Source: Apostichopus japonicus
Lineage: Eukaryota; Echinodermata; Holothuroidea; Aspidochirotida; Stichopodidae
Assembly (NCBI RefSeq): GCF_037975245.1
Contig: NC_092563.1
Span: forward strand, 8,245,501-8,309,500
Length of the DNA stretch: 64,000 nucleotides
Direction: 5' to 3'
Shown: positions 23,817 to 36,354 of the stretch, piece after piece
Position numbering within the stretch: the first letter of the stretch is position 1
How the letters are laid out: each line of letters starts with the position of its first letter
Position numbers and translations under genes: made by a program
Notes under the pieces: generated by a model
The model's database searches: none
The model's input: only the letters and a program-made list of their open reading frames with translations
What the model was told of the DNA's origin: nothing

Positions 23817-25789
23817 GCCTACTTTTGGTAGTGAGCCTAACACATCAGTGATAAACACACAAAATATTCTCCAAATGCGGCCTTTCTATGATTACCACCT
23901 GATGTAATTAATACCAATCACGCAACAGTGGTGGGCAGGTATGTATTCTGCTGACACTTAATACACTTTTAGTGTTGCTAGGACCCCCTACCACCAAATG
24001 TCATTCAATACAATCCAGAGGGAATTCCCAGGCATTTTTCAAGGCATTTTGTATACTATAAGTAATAAATGTATCTGTAGCATTTTCATCATTAAAACAA
24101 AGAGGTATATTGTTTTTAAAGTTTTATATCAATTTAAGAATCCTAACTTGCTTTAAATTCCTACTAACACCAGTAAAACAGCTATATCGACCTATATTGA
24201 CTGTTAGGACTCGTACATTACAATATTCCTCCTAAGATGATACATTCCACACAAAAATATTTATTCAAAACCTTGTTAGGAGCTGTTTTACTGTGTTTGT
24301 GAATACTTCAGTATATATACATTCTGTATTTAGCACTGTCCCTTACTTCCTGAAATGTACTTTTATTTATTACCAGAGCTTGAAACCTCTAAACCCTTTT
24401 ATTCATAATGAGGGCATTTCGATGAATTCTACTTTTTAATACATTGCACATATGTAAATGAATTCCAATATTCTTATAATGATGTGTTGTGTGAAAACAT
24501 TTGTACAAAAGATTATTGTAGGATACATGTTAACCAAATCATCAGACTGAATGCAGCTGTTATCTGTAAAAAAAGTTTCCTTATAGGCATTAATGTGATT
24601 CATTCCATCTCAAAACACTAAATATTATTTATTAATGATCGTTTTTATTTATGCTATAGAGATACAATTTTGTGTACATAGATTCCAAGCATTATTCATT
24701 CTAATCTAATATTCTTTTGTTGTTCCTTTATGTACAGAACTGTTTTTAAGATGAATACAAAATGACAAATAAGAATGAGAATAGTATTTTGCTAGCAATA
24801 TTTTGTCCAGTGTTGATTAAGCAACCATTATCCTATGATCAATATGAATCCTGCATAATAGTATGTTTACATGGGAATGACTAAGAGATTGTCTCTGTTA
24901 CCCAATATTTCAAACCCACTCCAGTATATCTTAGAGTGGAACAAAAGATGTTAAGAGTACAAAAAGAACCACAGAAGAGATAAATTCCATTTGCAGTTCC
25001 ATTTAATATTTCCTAAATATGGCTCACATTGTCACAGTTATGTAACACTGTAGAATATGTGAAACTGATATTAATCAGGTTCCATAGGTGTACAAAGAAC
25101 ATCAAACTTCACAAAATGAGATATGTAAGTTAAAATGCCTATTTTTAAAAACCCCACCCTCTCCTCTATCCCTCTCCTCCATCCCCCCCCCCAAAAAAAA
25201 TGAAATATGTATGTTCAATGTTTATGATAAAATGGCCAAATAAGTTTTCTAAATTAGATAACCATAGAAAGTGCTTGTTTGTAAACTTTCACAGAAGAAT
25301 GTCTTGTAGCATAGCTATATCGGAAGGTGATAATCATTGTCTATAAAATATGAATATCATAAATTTCTGTTCTATATTTCATTACTAAAACCATAAGGTA
25401 TACATTGTTAGATGGATGACCTTTTACCATGACAGCCACACTAAGTACATGTTGTCTGAAATAAGGAATACATCAGGAACTATTCACGTATCTTTTCTAT
25501 TATGGTTCGATAATCTAACATAAACATAAATACTGACCGTCGATAAGTAATGTTATCTTTGACTGGAAATATCTTAACATCAGAGCAGGTTCATGATATA
25601 CTCAAATAATCCATCCTTCCCACAGGACTTACACCAAACTTTTCACAGGACTGTTGACAATTTGTGTGTGCTCTTTGTTTGCCAACCCGGCCCCCTACTC
25701 CTCCTTCTGTAGAAGGTATTGAACAGGGTGTAAGACAGGTCCACTATTGCTCTTACCAATTGTGATATTCTATATATTTGTTTCTCGCT
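23817..25789. other. Intergenic, AT-rich
   Basis: The region between the two convergent genes. I see no coding exon, tandem array or paired ends here, apart from short C- and A-runs near 25180-25200. Confidence 0.6.
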
Positions 25790-25793
25790 TTAA

Positions 25794-26150
25794 AGGTATT
25801 GAAGACTCGCGCACAAAGAAACGTCTCATGCCGGTAATCTGACCTAGTTTCAAATGAGGTGTAACAGAAGAATTAGACACCACCATCGATCCCAGAAAAT
25901 ACACACACAGCTTGCTACTGTCATTAATTAGACACTAGTGAACAGTCAATACATGCAGCTACGGTCAATACCCACAACACAGTGTACATAGCAGTGATGG
26001 ACATCTCAGGTCTAGATAAAAGATAACAAGGTATCACGTTTCATTACTGCCTGCATTTTGTAGCGACACGGAAAATACTTCACTTGCAAGCAATGGAAAG
26101 TTAACTTTTTCAGATGGCCGCACACGGTTTGGGGCAAGTCTTCAATGCCT
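25794..26150. mobile_element. TTAA-flanked MITE, copy 3 (inverted)
   Basis: Same family, in the opposite orientation, in the region between the two genes. It has the best preserved ends (AGGTATTGAAGACTCGC and CAAGTCTTCAATGCCT) and TTAA on both sides (25790-25793 and 26151-26154). At 357 bp it equals copy 2 in length. Confidence 0.8.
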
Positions 26151-26925
26151 TTAATTCAGTCCCTGTTCTTATATTTCTGAAAGGAGCAATTTGCGACAAG
26201 AAAAAACTAAAAATATGGAGGCAGGTAGGAAAATGTTCAGTTTCAGTCTGTGACGTTGATTTGAATACACCCGTACTGTGTATTATGTATGTCAAGACAA
26301 TGGGTGAGCTATCTGTGTTCTTCACAAGCATACCAATCACTTCCAATCTGTGTAGATCTCAACATGGCTATCTCTGCGATTCTTCATTGATGTTGCTGAT
26401 GGTCATCTGAGACGAAACAAAACATTTATTATACATTGGGGTCAAGCAATGTCCAAAAAAATAACATCACTCACACAGCAGAGTTGAAATTTTACTGGAT
26501 CTAGTTTGCCACACTCTGAGATTATTGATTTTACTGGTCTTAGGAAAGTGGGCTGGTTGTATGATAAGGTCAATGTATTCACATATGCCAAGACACATCA
26601 TCAGCAGCCAATGCTAATGAATAGGTAATGTTGAGACTGCAATACATATCTATAATGTATTACATTCTCAAAATTGTAATACATATCTATAATGTATCAT
26701 TCCTCTAGCTATCACTGTCCAACCAGATGCTAGACATCCACACACATACCAAGTAAATGGTACTAAATGCATCCTAAACTGTTGTCATTAAAAACCATGA
26801 TGATACAATAAAGCACAGAATGTGTCAATAGTTATAACATATATATAACAGTTTATGACTTTCCTGTCAAAGATAGTGATCTTGGGAAAAACTTGAAACA
26901 TTAGGTTTGGTTCTCAGACATGACA

Positions 26926-26931
26926 TTTATT
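26926..26931 (-). promoter_or_regulatory. Likely poly(A) signal of MRPL3
   Basis: TTTATT on the plus strand is AATAAA on the minus strand, about 80 bp past the MRPL3 stop codon. Confidence 0.5.
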
Positions 26932-27009
26932 CCTTACATAGAATGGGGTAACCCCCAAACTCATCAGCTTAATCTACCACTGCAAATTGAAGAAATGACT
27001 TATACCTCA

Positions 27010-30000
27010 TCATCTCTCCTCCTCCTCCTCTTCTTCAAACGCTATGCTCTCCTGGAGCATCTCGTGAAGATCTTCATCGTACAGTTCCTCTGGTAGGGCG
27101 TCCCCATCTTCTGGGTAGTGAGTCGGAAACGGGGGAGGATCGTTCTCAAATCTGTTGTTCAAAGAATCTTTGATTTTGACAAAACCTCCTTTACTTCCGG
27201 AGACGTTCCCTTCCACGAAGATGATGTTGTGTCTCGTGTTGATTCGCCAAATCTGTCAGCGAGATCACAAGAGGTAGAAAACTGATTAATAACATACTCA
27301 CATTACCAACATTATTGTGTACAGACTCTATAAGCAGGTTGCTCAGCACAGGGTGCAATGCATTCACCTCAAACCAGGAGTTGAGGTAGAAATGGTAGAT
27401 TTGGGTGTCCAAATTTTTAAAGTGGGTGTCCTACCTTTTTGGGGCGACATGATGCCGAAGGCATCAATGTGATCGCGAAGAGATCACCCTTCACATAAGG
27501 TGTCTATGTGCCCCCCTTATGGGCCCTTGTTGGGGTTAAGGGGGAAAAAACCCCTTAGAAACCGTTTTTGAGATATCGGAGGGTAAAATGCAAGCTGTTT
27601 AGTTAGTCTAATATGAGATTTGATTGGTAAAATTAGGGAAAGTCGGAAGCAAAAAAAGAGAAAAACCAATACAATATTGACGTCGTTTTCTCATGTTTGT
27701 AACTCTATATATTTGCGTACTCAGTACTGAAAACTTTGCACGGAAAAATAGGCCTTCAGTTTGTGAAACTGGCCGTGCAAAAGACGGCTGGCTGCCTAAA
27801 CCTCAAAACAGCTTTAAAGGATATTACAGGATATGCTAAGCACATGACTATAACCCTGTCCAGAGGTGTCAAGAAGAAATTACTTGAAATTGCTTGAAAT
27901 TAATTGAAATTACCCAGGATCTAGTGAGCCCTCTTTCAACCTCTCTTCATCTTACCTTCAAACATCTTGTCCATCTCCACATGTTACCCATTGGCCCTGG
28001 CATTTTCTTTCCCTTCCAAATTCTACCTGGACTCTGCAAATAACAAAATAAGGAACTTAAAAGTAATGCCAAAAACTTAAAACAGAATATGTGACAGCGA
28101 TTTGAGTACCAAGCTCCGACTGATTTCTGAATATATCTGCATTTTTTAAAATCCGCATCATTAATTCATATCACTTTAACCCATGTTGGCCCACCACATT
28201 AATACCACAGTATTATAAATCCTTTCTATTTTCTGTCCTTTATATGGTATTTCTCACAGTTGCAAGGCTGAAAAGTGTGTGTATTCCCTTATCTAGCTTC
28301 AAACTTATTTTTCAATATTACCATACATGCCCTGTCCCCACAGTTCAGCATCATATATTAGGAGTGTTAGCTCAGTGGTTAACGCTGGTGCCTTTCAATC
28401 ATAAGGTCCGAGTTTGAGTCACTCCAAGATTAATGGTATGTAGTCTAGTTACAGACTTGTTGACAATTGACAATTCATAATCATGGACGTTAAATATGAA
28501 TGAAAGAGACTGACTTCGGTCAGTTTGCGGCTTTGATAAGCCAATGATGGCTTCTTTGCGAGTTCCTGCTTGCAGGAGGATCTAAAATATATACATATGA
28601 TGAAACTTACTCCTCCTCCGCCTGTAGCACCCATCCTCCGGTGAGTCTTTGTTTGTCCATGAGAGGCAGGTTGTCCCTTCATACCCCATCTCTTCATGAC
28701 ACCTTGGAAACCTTTACCTATCCTGATATTGATGAAGAGAGCAAAACTTATTAAATTATACACTGTACCCTCACTTGTTGATAAGGCGACAGTGGATAAA
28801 GAGCAACAGAACACAAGTCACTCGACGCTTCAGTTTTAAAAATAGAAACTGTGACGTTGAGGTCCACAAGACTTTTTTTAAGTCATGATCTCTTGGTCTC
28901 CTGACCAACATAAGGGAGCAGAGCTATCATTTATGTCTGTGAAATCTCAATTATTTTAGGCTTTGGACTTGTAAGAAATATGTAATCAGAGTAACACATG
29001 AAACATGAGTCATTTCAGGAAGTACATTTAATATCAGCCCTTCCTGTAGGAATATCCCTTTTATGATTCATTAACCATGCTTCCATATTACAAATGTCAG
29101 GTAGAGAAAGTGTACACTTTTGCAGTGTAATGTATAAAGACTATCACATGGGCAATAGTGTGAGATGAGCTATACTTACGTTTTGCCACAGCAGTCCACA
29201 TACATTCCCGGTCTGAAATGTGTTGCATAAAGTGGAGTACCTAAAACAAAGCAGAACAGATATAAAAATTTAGTCTGCGATTGAGCATAATAAGACAACC
29301 ATACTAGAACCTCTTTCATCTTCCATAAAAATAAAAGGAGAAGGCAAACATATTGACCTCATATTGACCTCCCCCTTCAGTCCTCTCCTAACAAACTTAC
29401 TTCACCCCCTCCCTCCTTTTCCCACCCTAAAGTATTAACATAGGCAACAGTAGTGCAGGGATGTGCCCAGGATTTCCTGGGTGCCGGGTATACTGATTGC
29501 CGTCCTGGGGGAGGGATCTAAGGTGGACGGGGTGCCCCCTGCCCTTTGAGTAATTTTTCGATTTTTGAAGGTGCTCAGATGCCAAATGCTGGCACTTGTG
29601 TAGCTTTTTAAGCACATACCTAAGTACTAGTTTTGCTAACAATTTACATTTTTAATTTTTTTTTTTAGTGAAATATATTACGTACCTGGTAAAAGTTATT
29701 AGTTTGTTTCAAAGAGATTTTACAAGGGACCGATTGAGAGCCGTAAGTAATGTTTCTCGCATGCGTAACTGATGCATTATTAGTCTGTATGATTTTGGCA
29801 TAGGCTAGGCCCAATTTATGTTGAATATATTGTTAGGAATGTCTGGATTTTAGATGCAAATAATGCTTGGCAGGATTCACAATTTTTAAGACAGTGCTGG
29901 GCGGTAATTTTTAGTGCTGGGCGGGGCCACCCAGTGCCGCCCAGCGTGGGCACATCCCGGGTAGTGTTACAAGGCACCAAGTCTAATGTCTTCTTTTGGT

Positions 30001-33000
30001 TTGTTGTATTCACTGCCCTTGTCAGGTCAGGTTGACAATGATGCTCATCCAACATCCCATGTCACAATATTAATCAATACATGTATAAAAGCAGCAGGAA
30101 ATGAAAGTATATCAGTCAGTGTGGGCCAGAACTATCAAAATCAAATACCTGGTTGAATGGTAGAGTTCTCTGTAACGTAGAAGAGGACAGTCCTCTGTTT
30201 CAGGGGTACGCAGGCGTCATGAAACTTGTGAGTGAGACCTTTGTCCATCTGAAAAGGGGAAAAAAGTAGAAGAACATAACACGTTATGATTAGGCTAATA
30301 ACTGTGTAACGAACCATCCAAAGCTATTGGGGAATCGTGATTCTTAGCTGTACAAGTGATCATCTAGTAGCTTGATTGGTATAGGCTCTAAGTAATCCAA
30401 CGAATTAAGTCTCAAGAAGCAATCCTTCATGAAAATTCAACATCTCTAAGTATTTGAAATTCACAAATGCTACGGAAGCTTAAAAGTGCCATCAATATAA
30501 GAAAACTTTGCCCCAATAATCAACATTTTTCAGTAAATTATTTTTTAGATAACAAGTTAATACCTTTACATCAAAAATCACAAAATTGTTGGATTGCTCA
30601 GTTGCTTTAACTGAGCAATTGAACATTTTTTCTGCAATTTTCTTATGTTGATGGCACTTTTAAGCTTCCATAGAAATGCATTTGTAAATTGTAAGCAACT
30701 GCCACCAACAACAACACATTTGAGTGTCCTCAACTATTCATTTACTGATGAGTCTTTCACATTCTTAGTTGTATGATCTATTCAGTTGCCTCTCTTGTGA
30801 AGTTACAACACTGTGAACATTGCAAAGTGCAAACCTCTAATTTGAGTCTTATGTACCAACATAATCCTTAAAACATAAGAGATTGTTACATTAGTTGTAC
30901 GATTCAACACTGTTTAAAGTGCAGACGTTAACCCCCGAAGGAGTGGCCGAAAAGTAAATTGACTGACAGAACAAGTCAACAGAAAGTACATTCACCAACA
31001 GGTAGACTTCCCACTAGATCTGGGGTGGGCAACCTACGGACCGCGGGCCACATGCGGCCTGCCAGTGATTTTTTTGCGGCCCGTGAGATGTCTGAAGAAA
31101 AATAAATCAATCTATTTTACATCATCACAAAAAACGAGCTAGCTGCTTAGAATTTATCGGCACTAATGATGCTGACATGTAGACCTATTATCCCCATTAA
31201 TTATCAACTGTACTGTAATGACATTATGTTTTTGTGAATAGATTAAGTACACACACCTATTGCTTGAAAGTCCTTGGAATCAAAGGTTTGAAATCAACAG
31301 CAGGTCATTGGTTAGGTGCGGCCCAGTCAATTTTTCATGCCTTATATCTGGCCCATTCATTTAAAAAGGTTGCCCACCCATGCACTAGATCAATCGGCAA
31401 TTTATTGACAGCTTTTTCTTCTCTCAATCAAAAAGAGATAAGCAGAAAACACAGACTTGTATAAAAAAGTAAGAGACAAGTCTTCAACATTATTCTTACA
31501 TAAAGAGGAGAGGCATTCTTAGCTCCGACTTCGATGGCAGCATTCTTTCCAGTTTGATCATCACCTGGAGCTTCATCGGGAGGAACGTATCGGATCACAT
31601 TACAATCTTGAATCTGAGGAATAACAAAAGTACAATTTATGGATTGACACAATCACGTAAGATAGTAACACATTATCTAACTTGACAGAATCACGTAAAG
31701 ACTGCCGGTTTTATGTTTCATGGTTTTGAGGTGGTCCAAAGACAGAAATGTCTTCAGTGTACTGTACATACAGAAAATATTCGTATTTAAGTTTTGGTTT
31801 CCCTCTTTACCAGTTACCTCCACCTGTGACCATCCTTGCACAGGTTATTTACAAAGATTTAGAGGGATTCTCTGATGAATGTTAATGGAATGCTATGTTG
31901 CAGAGTACAGACAACTGTAGCTATATTCAGTCTTGCATTTATTAAGAACAGCAAATTTTAGAAAAAACCCCATCAAGTACTGTACTGCTTAACTGATAAC
32001 AATTGTTAATGTCAGAGGCAGGTAACAAATATATGTTAGATTAATAACCTATTGACTAGAGAGTACCAGTTCACCTCCTCAAAATTGTGAAGATTGGCTA
32101 AGGCTTACTTAAATGTGTGAACAAACAGAGTCCACACACTGGTGCTGTTAGTCGTATTCCATTAAACACCAGTAATCGCGATTACACTTTGGATGTTCGA
32201 TTAAATTGCGCTCAAAACCTAAGTTGCGATTTACTGCACTACAAGCTAGCACTACACATAATTTACATTTGAAAATAGCCTAAACTATCAGAAACAACAC
32301 TAAAGCAGTTTGTCAACAAATATCGCAAAAGTATACAGGTTCTCACAATGCTACACTAGCACTGTGCTGTGTTACAAAATTGGCAAGCACCTGCTCCGGT
32401 TAGATTCATGCCTTTGCTTGTCAGTTATACTCTTGTTCTACAGTGGCAACATTCAGTCCTAGCAAAGTTTTATCATTGCACAAAATTACAAATTCATAAC
32501 TTATTAATCTTTTACGATTGCCAAAGTATTGTCATCTCTTCAAACATGTTTACAACTACATCAATACTGGCCTGGTTCACATTTATAGGATGTCTGATAG
32601 AGTGTGTCAATTGCAGTGTAGTTTCATTTCAATGTGCAAAATATGTGCCTGCTATAGCGCTAGGCTAGAGCCTAGCCTAGAACGTTCTTTTCCAGAAATC
32701 TCTTGCATACTACACATCACACCCGTACAAAGAGTTACATCTAAGTTCATTATTTGCATGTTTGCTTTCATTAGTGCTAATAGTTGTTGTAGCCTGTACA
32801 TTTATTCAAACATTTTTATTTACGATTCATGTATGATTTTTGAGAAACCTTGTAGATTGAAGGTTGTTCACAGTCTTTGTTTGGTAGATGTTGATTTAGA
32901 CCCCATGCATTAAGACACAAAAGAACAAATAATGAGAGTGCACCATGGGAAAAGATTTCTTTGTACTGTCTTTCTGCAATGTAAAGATAACAGTGATGAG

Positions 33001-34952
33001 GTCATAACTGGAACCGAGTAATGGCGAGAAGAGCTATTCGATTAATCGACAAAAGAAAGAGTCGACTATCAGCACTACCACACACCCTAAAAGACTACAG
33101 ATGTTTGCAAAACATCTTGTTGTAATTTGTCAAAGAACATACACTGTGGGGTGATTTCACTGAGATTTTTCATGAAAATGGAAATCCCTTGCTGTACCTA
33201 TACCAAATCACTATTTATCACATAACATTGTAACAAGAAGGAATCTGGATGTTCCAAGTTATGGCTATCGTACTTAGGATGATGTTTGGCAACTTCAGCT
33301 GAGTTTCTGAGGTTTGTAATGCTGCATTATCAATTGGACTTGATTTGTTTCATGTTATATATTGCAATAAAACTTCATATTCTCCTTACCTGTAGAGCTG
33401 TGGTGACAAATTTCTTTCCAGATTTAGTCCACATTGGGTACATACCCAGTTTGACTGCTATCAGACCAGTTCTTTTAGATCCCGGTTTCCAGTCTTGTCT
33501 GGGCCAAGGAGAATCTTTTAAAGGACTTGGGCCAAACTGGTGCTTAAGAAGGTTCCATTGGTATACAAACTTTTGGTTTTCTGATGTGAGTGTGTTATCA
33601 TAGTAAGAGCGGTGTTGTATGAGGTGACTGCAAGTACAGGCTTTTAATCTGAGAAGACAGTAAGCAATGCATGGTCTGAATGCATACTTGTGCAAAAACA
33701 GGCATGTAAGAAAGACACATGTACTGTATATGCAAGATCCTGAATTCTGTTCCTGTTACACTTACAGTGATATGCAGGAAGATCATCAACTTCACATGCA
33801 TGCAGTGCACAAAGAATTATTCAATTATACCTCATATCTTACATTCCTTTTGAAATAACATGTTTCTTTTATAAATGTTTTAAATAGTTATTAAATGAGA
33901 TTGAGATGCGGGCGGACCACAGTACGAGGAACAGACAGGTCCAAAATATATGCAACGCCCTGCACATGACCAACTCTAAATCTATGTAAGTTCTGACAGA
34001 GACATGTTGTGATTAAATGTTAGTACAGCATTGTAGAGATATAAGCTTGATTAGCCTACAGGACATAAAATATAAGGCTTTTTTTAGTGGATACATATAG
34101 GTGTATTACAAGAAGCAAGGTTTAAACAGCAAAAAGGAAAAACAGTGTGACAGCTTATCAATTACTATTCACTTACAACTGATACAATTAGGCTACCCAC
34201 TAACAATAGAGCTTAATGATCTGGACAGTAAGCCTATAGGCTATAGTATAGCCCTTACAGTAGTTACTGTAATGTGAATGCTAGCCCTAGCCTTGTTATG
34301 CGAAATTATCTTGCCTTTGCTTTGTGAAAAAACCCACAATGTTAACTTAATTTTATTGTTAGGCCTAAACCCTATGCCTAAGTATCTACTAAGACTGAGT
34401 AACACTACACTGAAATATAACTACCAAGTGCTATAGTAATTAATTGTATTACCACTAGGCCTAGGCCTACTACTACTACTAGTACTAGTACCAGTAACAA
34501 TAACGATTATTCACATGCGATCATGGGTCTTAGTTCACTCTTCTGTAATACAATCATGAGTTCACATGAATTTCCATATGCCCTGCAATACGTAGAGTGA
34601 TAATTTAGTTATTATTTCGCAAAACAAGTACAGCACGAGTATGTAGGCCGTTAGGCCTATACTAAGTTAGGGTAGGCCTAGGCCTAGGCTAAATATATTT
34701 CTACAGTTATTTATTGTAGGCATAACGTTAGGCGCGGTAGTACTAGTACTAGTAGCACGAATTTGGAAACGACTGAGGCCGAAGACGGAAGTGCTATCGA
34801 ATTTGACTGAACATAAAGATATTTTGATAAGCCTCTACCAACCTTTGTACAAAATTTTCTCCGATTTGTGTATTTCTTCCTTGTATGACAGAAAACTTAA
34901 CCACTTTAAGGAGGCTGTTTCGCATGCTAGTGAGACACCAGGAGGTCGCCAT
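27010..34952 (-). CDS. MRPL3: Mitochondrial large-subunit ribosomal protein uL3m
   Basis: Eight exons on the minus strand: 34952-34843, 33648-33390, 31613-31500, 30248-30149, 29240-29180, 28722-28611, 28033-27956, 27252-27010. They sum to 1,077 bp, 358 codons plus TGA, and every phase agrees. The product is a uL3-family protein of the mitochondrial ribosome, near the peptidyl transferase centre and the factor entry region. Diagnostic stretches: [15 protein letters not shown], then [20 protein letters not shown], then GQTKTHRR, then [11 protein letters not shown], then [20 protein letters not shown]. The length fits the human protein (348 by my recollection). The N-terminal roughly 35 residues ([20 protein letters not shown]…) are basic and hydroxylated, fitting a mitochondrial import signal. 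The C-terminus ends in an acidic Glu run. The start at 34952 is the ATG that gives this presequence. Confidence 0.93.
27253..27955. other. MRPL3 intron 7, no recognised element
   Basis: The stretch 27420-27600 has G- and C-rich runs and short palindromic words (ATGCCGAAGGCAT, GATCGCGAAGAGATC) that look repeat-derived, but I could not pair its ends. Confidence 0.4.
28361..28600 (+). mobile_element. tRNA-headed SINE (family with copies at 60765 and 62012), MRPL3 intron 6
   Basis: The head starts GGAGTGTTAGCTCAGTGG and ends CACTCCA about 66 bp later, so it can form a tRNA-like acceptor stem (GGAGTG with CACTCC). It has an A-box-like TTAGCTCAGTGGTTAACG and a weakened B box (GAGTTTGAGTC). A body and a tail with TATATACATATGA follow. 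The tail abuts the exon 6 donor. It is a retroposon, not a working tRNA gene. Confidence 0.85.
28611..28722 (-). CDS. MRPL3: MRPL3 exon 6 (most conserved uL3 core)
   Basis: This exon carries [20 protein letters not shown] and GQTKTHRR, the uL3 signature that reaches the ribosome core. Its donor (gtaagt, plus-strand 28605-28610) lies about 5 bp from the tail of a SINE in the next intron. Confidence 0.92.
29456..29960. mobile_element. Inverted-repeat element in MRPL3 intron 4-5
   Basis: The left end CAGGGATGTGCCCAGG and the right end GTGGGCACATCCCGG pair as inverted repeats about 500 bp apart. The ends resemble the hAT-like elements elsewhere, but I find only a partial GTAGTG repeat in the flanks, not a full target duplication. 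Confidence 0.5.
30473..30670. mobile_element. TA-flanked MITE
   Basis: A 198-bp element with inverted repeats of about 33 bp: the left includes AGCTTAAAAGTGCCATCAA and the right TTGATGGCACTTTTAAGCT. TA sits on both sides (30471-30472 and 30671-30672), the target duplication of Tc1/mariner-type transposons. It is intronic in MRPL3. Confidence 0.75.
31021..31383. mobile_element. hAT-type MITE (GTGGGCAACCT ends)
   Basis: A 363-bp element with ends TGGGGTGGGCAACCT and AGGTTGCCCACCCATGC and an 8-bp duplication ACTAGATC (31013-31020 and 31384-31391). The GTGGGCAACC-type end is well known from hAT/Charlie-like elements in animals. The inner flank is rich in GCGGCC words. Confidence 0.85.
32141..33096. 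mobile_element. Possible old hAT-like element in MRPL3 intron 2
   Basis: The left end TGGTGCTGTTAGTCG and the right end CGACTATCAGCACTACCA are imperfect inverted repeats about 950 bp apart, and ATTAATCG-type words lie just inside each. No clean target duplication was found. Confidence 0.4.
33649..34842. other. MRPL3 intron 1
   Basis: The intron is rich in TAGGCCTA and ACTAGTACTAGT palindromic words (34440-34500, 34660-34760). I see no coding or paired-end element. Confidence 0.5.
34843..34952 (-). CDS. MRPL3: MRPL3 exon 1 (start and import signal)
   Basis: ATG at 34952-34950 begins [16 protein letters not shown]. The donor is CAAAG/gttggt in phase 2, completing an Arg codon with exon 2. No TATA box is seen upstream (plus-strand 34953 onward), as usual for housekeeping genes; the true 5' UTR end is not visible. 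Confidence 0.75.
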
Positions 34953-35157
34953 TTTCCTTTTTTTTTGCATATTTATAACTGTATCTATATGAATATTCAC
35001 GACAAACATTCAACCAATCAACCAATTGCACTGAATAGAACAAGTGGGTGGATCACGAAAAACTTTTAATCGATGTGTAGGCTATTGTTCGGTAATTGTC
35101 TCATAGGCTTAGGAAGATTTTCAACATGGAGTGGGGGGGGGGGGGAGGGGCTGGGAT

Positions 35158-35774
35158 CAGGCGCGTTTAGTCAGGATTTCGTCATGGGGACATATGTACT
35201 CCAGGGGCCAGCCGTAGGCCCTGTTGGATTGGGTCCTTTGGCAACGCTGCGATTGCGGACGGAAGCTATGAGGTGTTTACGAAATTGTGGACATTAGAAT
35301 GAAGTGTTTAACTATCTTTATATGGCATTGGATGGGCAATTTATAGATCACAATTTGACCATTTTTTGTAATAATAGCCTGATTCAGTTTTAACCCCATG
35401 ATCAGACTAACGGCCGGTTGTTCGATGATACAGAGGGCTTGTACTAGGTGGGAAGGATGGATGATGGTAGAGGTTACTTGGGACTTCATGGAACAATAAT
35501 TCCACTCAAGATGTTCCACATGAAGTGCTAATGGACAATTATATCTACGATGGGTGAGCGTGGAGCGCTCCGCATAAAAAAGCCCCTTTTAAAGACATTT
35601 TAGAAATGTTTCCTTTCTTTTTACATGTAAAAGTTATCCATTATATTAAAATTCCCTCCTGATGTCTCTCGTCTCCTTCTCTTTCCTCTACTTTTTACCT
35701 TTTATTCGACCCACTCAATTGGGGGATGGGGGGTGGGTGGGTCTGAACCCCGTAACCCCCGTGGCTACGCACCT
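35158..35774. mobile_element. Possible hAT-like element
   Basis: The left end CAGGCGCGTTTAGTCAGG and the right end GTGGCTACGCACCTG are loosely inverted, with G-runs just outside or inside. Flanking octamers do not match, so the limits are uncertain. Confidence 0.35.
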
Positions 35775-35889
35775 GGCCTTTTAGGGAGCTTTTAAACCAT
35801 TCTTCGGTAGTGGGTGTGAGATCTATTAATAAGTCATGAATGATGATTCACTCATATGACGTAGCTGACTAGTACATATCTTCCACATA

Positions 35890-36215
35890 AGAATAAGTAC
35901 TCTATTCAAATCTCGTCTGAAGACGCATCTTTTTTAAACTGTTTTTAAATTGTCATAATTTTTGTTTTTGCGATTTGGACTATTCATCGCAGTGTATATA
36001 TCATTGGTGGTTGTTTTTAACTGAACTTTTCTCCACTGGCTACATTGATTTTACATGTATTGTAAGGTTACTCTTTCCATTGTATTTTTTACTGATTTAT
36101 TTTTATACATTGTGTTTAGTTTTAAGATTTATTCTATTTTTTATAAAGCGCATTGATGCCGGTGCTTATTGCGCTACATAAGTGTTTGGTATTATTATTA
36201 TTACTATTATTATAT
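35890..36215 (+). mobile_element. CR1/L2-like non-LTR retrotransposon 3' end
   Basis: The text at about 35901 onward encodes an FKSRLKTHLF-type reverse-transcriptase C-terminus. A 3' UTR follows with AAAGCGCATTGATGCCGG and GCGCTACATAAGTG, a GCGC-paired hairpin, and then an ATT-repeat tail (36191-36215). This is the 3' layout of CR1/L2-like elements. It is 5' truncated. Confidence 0.7.
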
Positions 36216-36354
36216 TGTCTGCTAAAGTCGCACGTGTTGGTGGAAAACGTTAAGTGGTATCATTATTTTGAGGGAGAGAGCATTGGCGTATCCAGGATTT
36301 GTAACATATAGAACGTTATATAACGCGATTGGATGGTCTAACTGGAGGGGTTCC

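Noticed and set aside
27010-27216. A separate small acidic protein
   Set aside because: It is the last exon of MRPL3; upstream in-frame codons and a good acceptor at 27253 join it to the uL3 core.
28361-28426. A functional tRNA gene
   Set aside because: The cloverleaf-like head is part of a SINE with a conserved body; the B box is mutated here and the same head recurs at 61013 and 62260 with the body attached.
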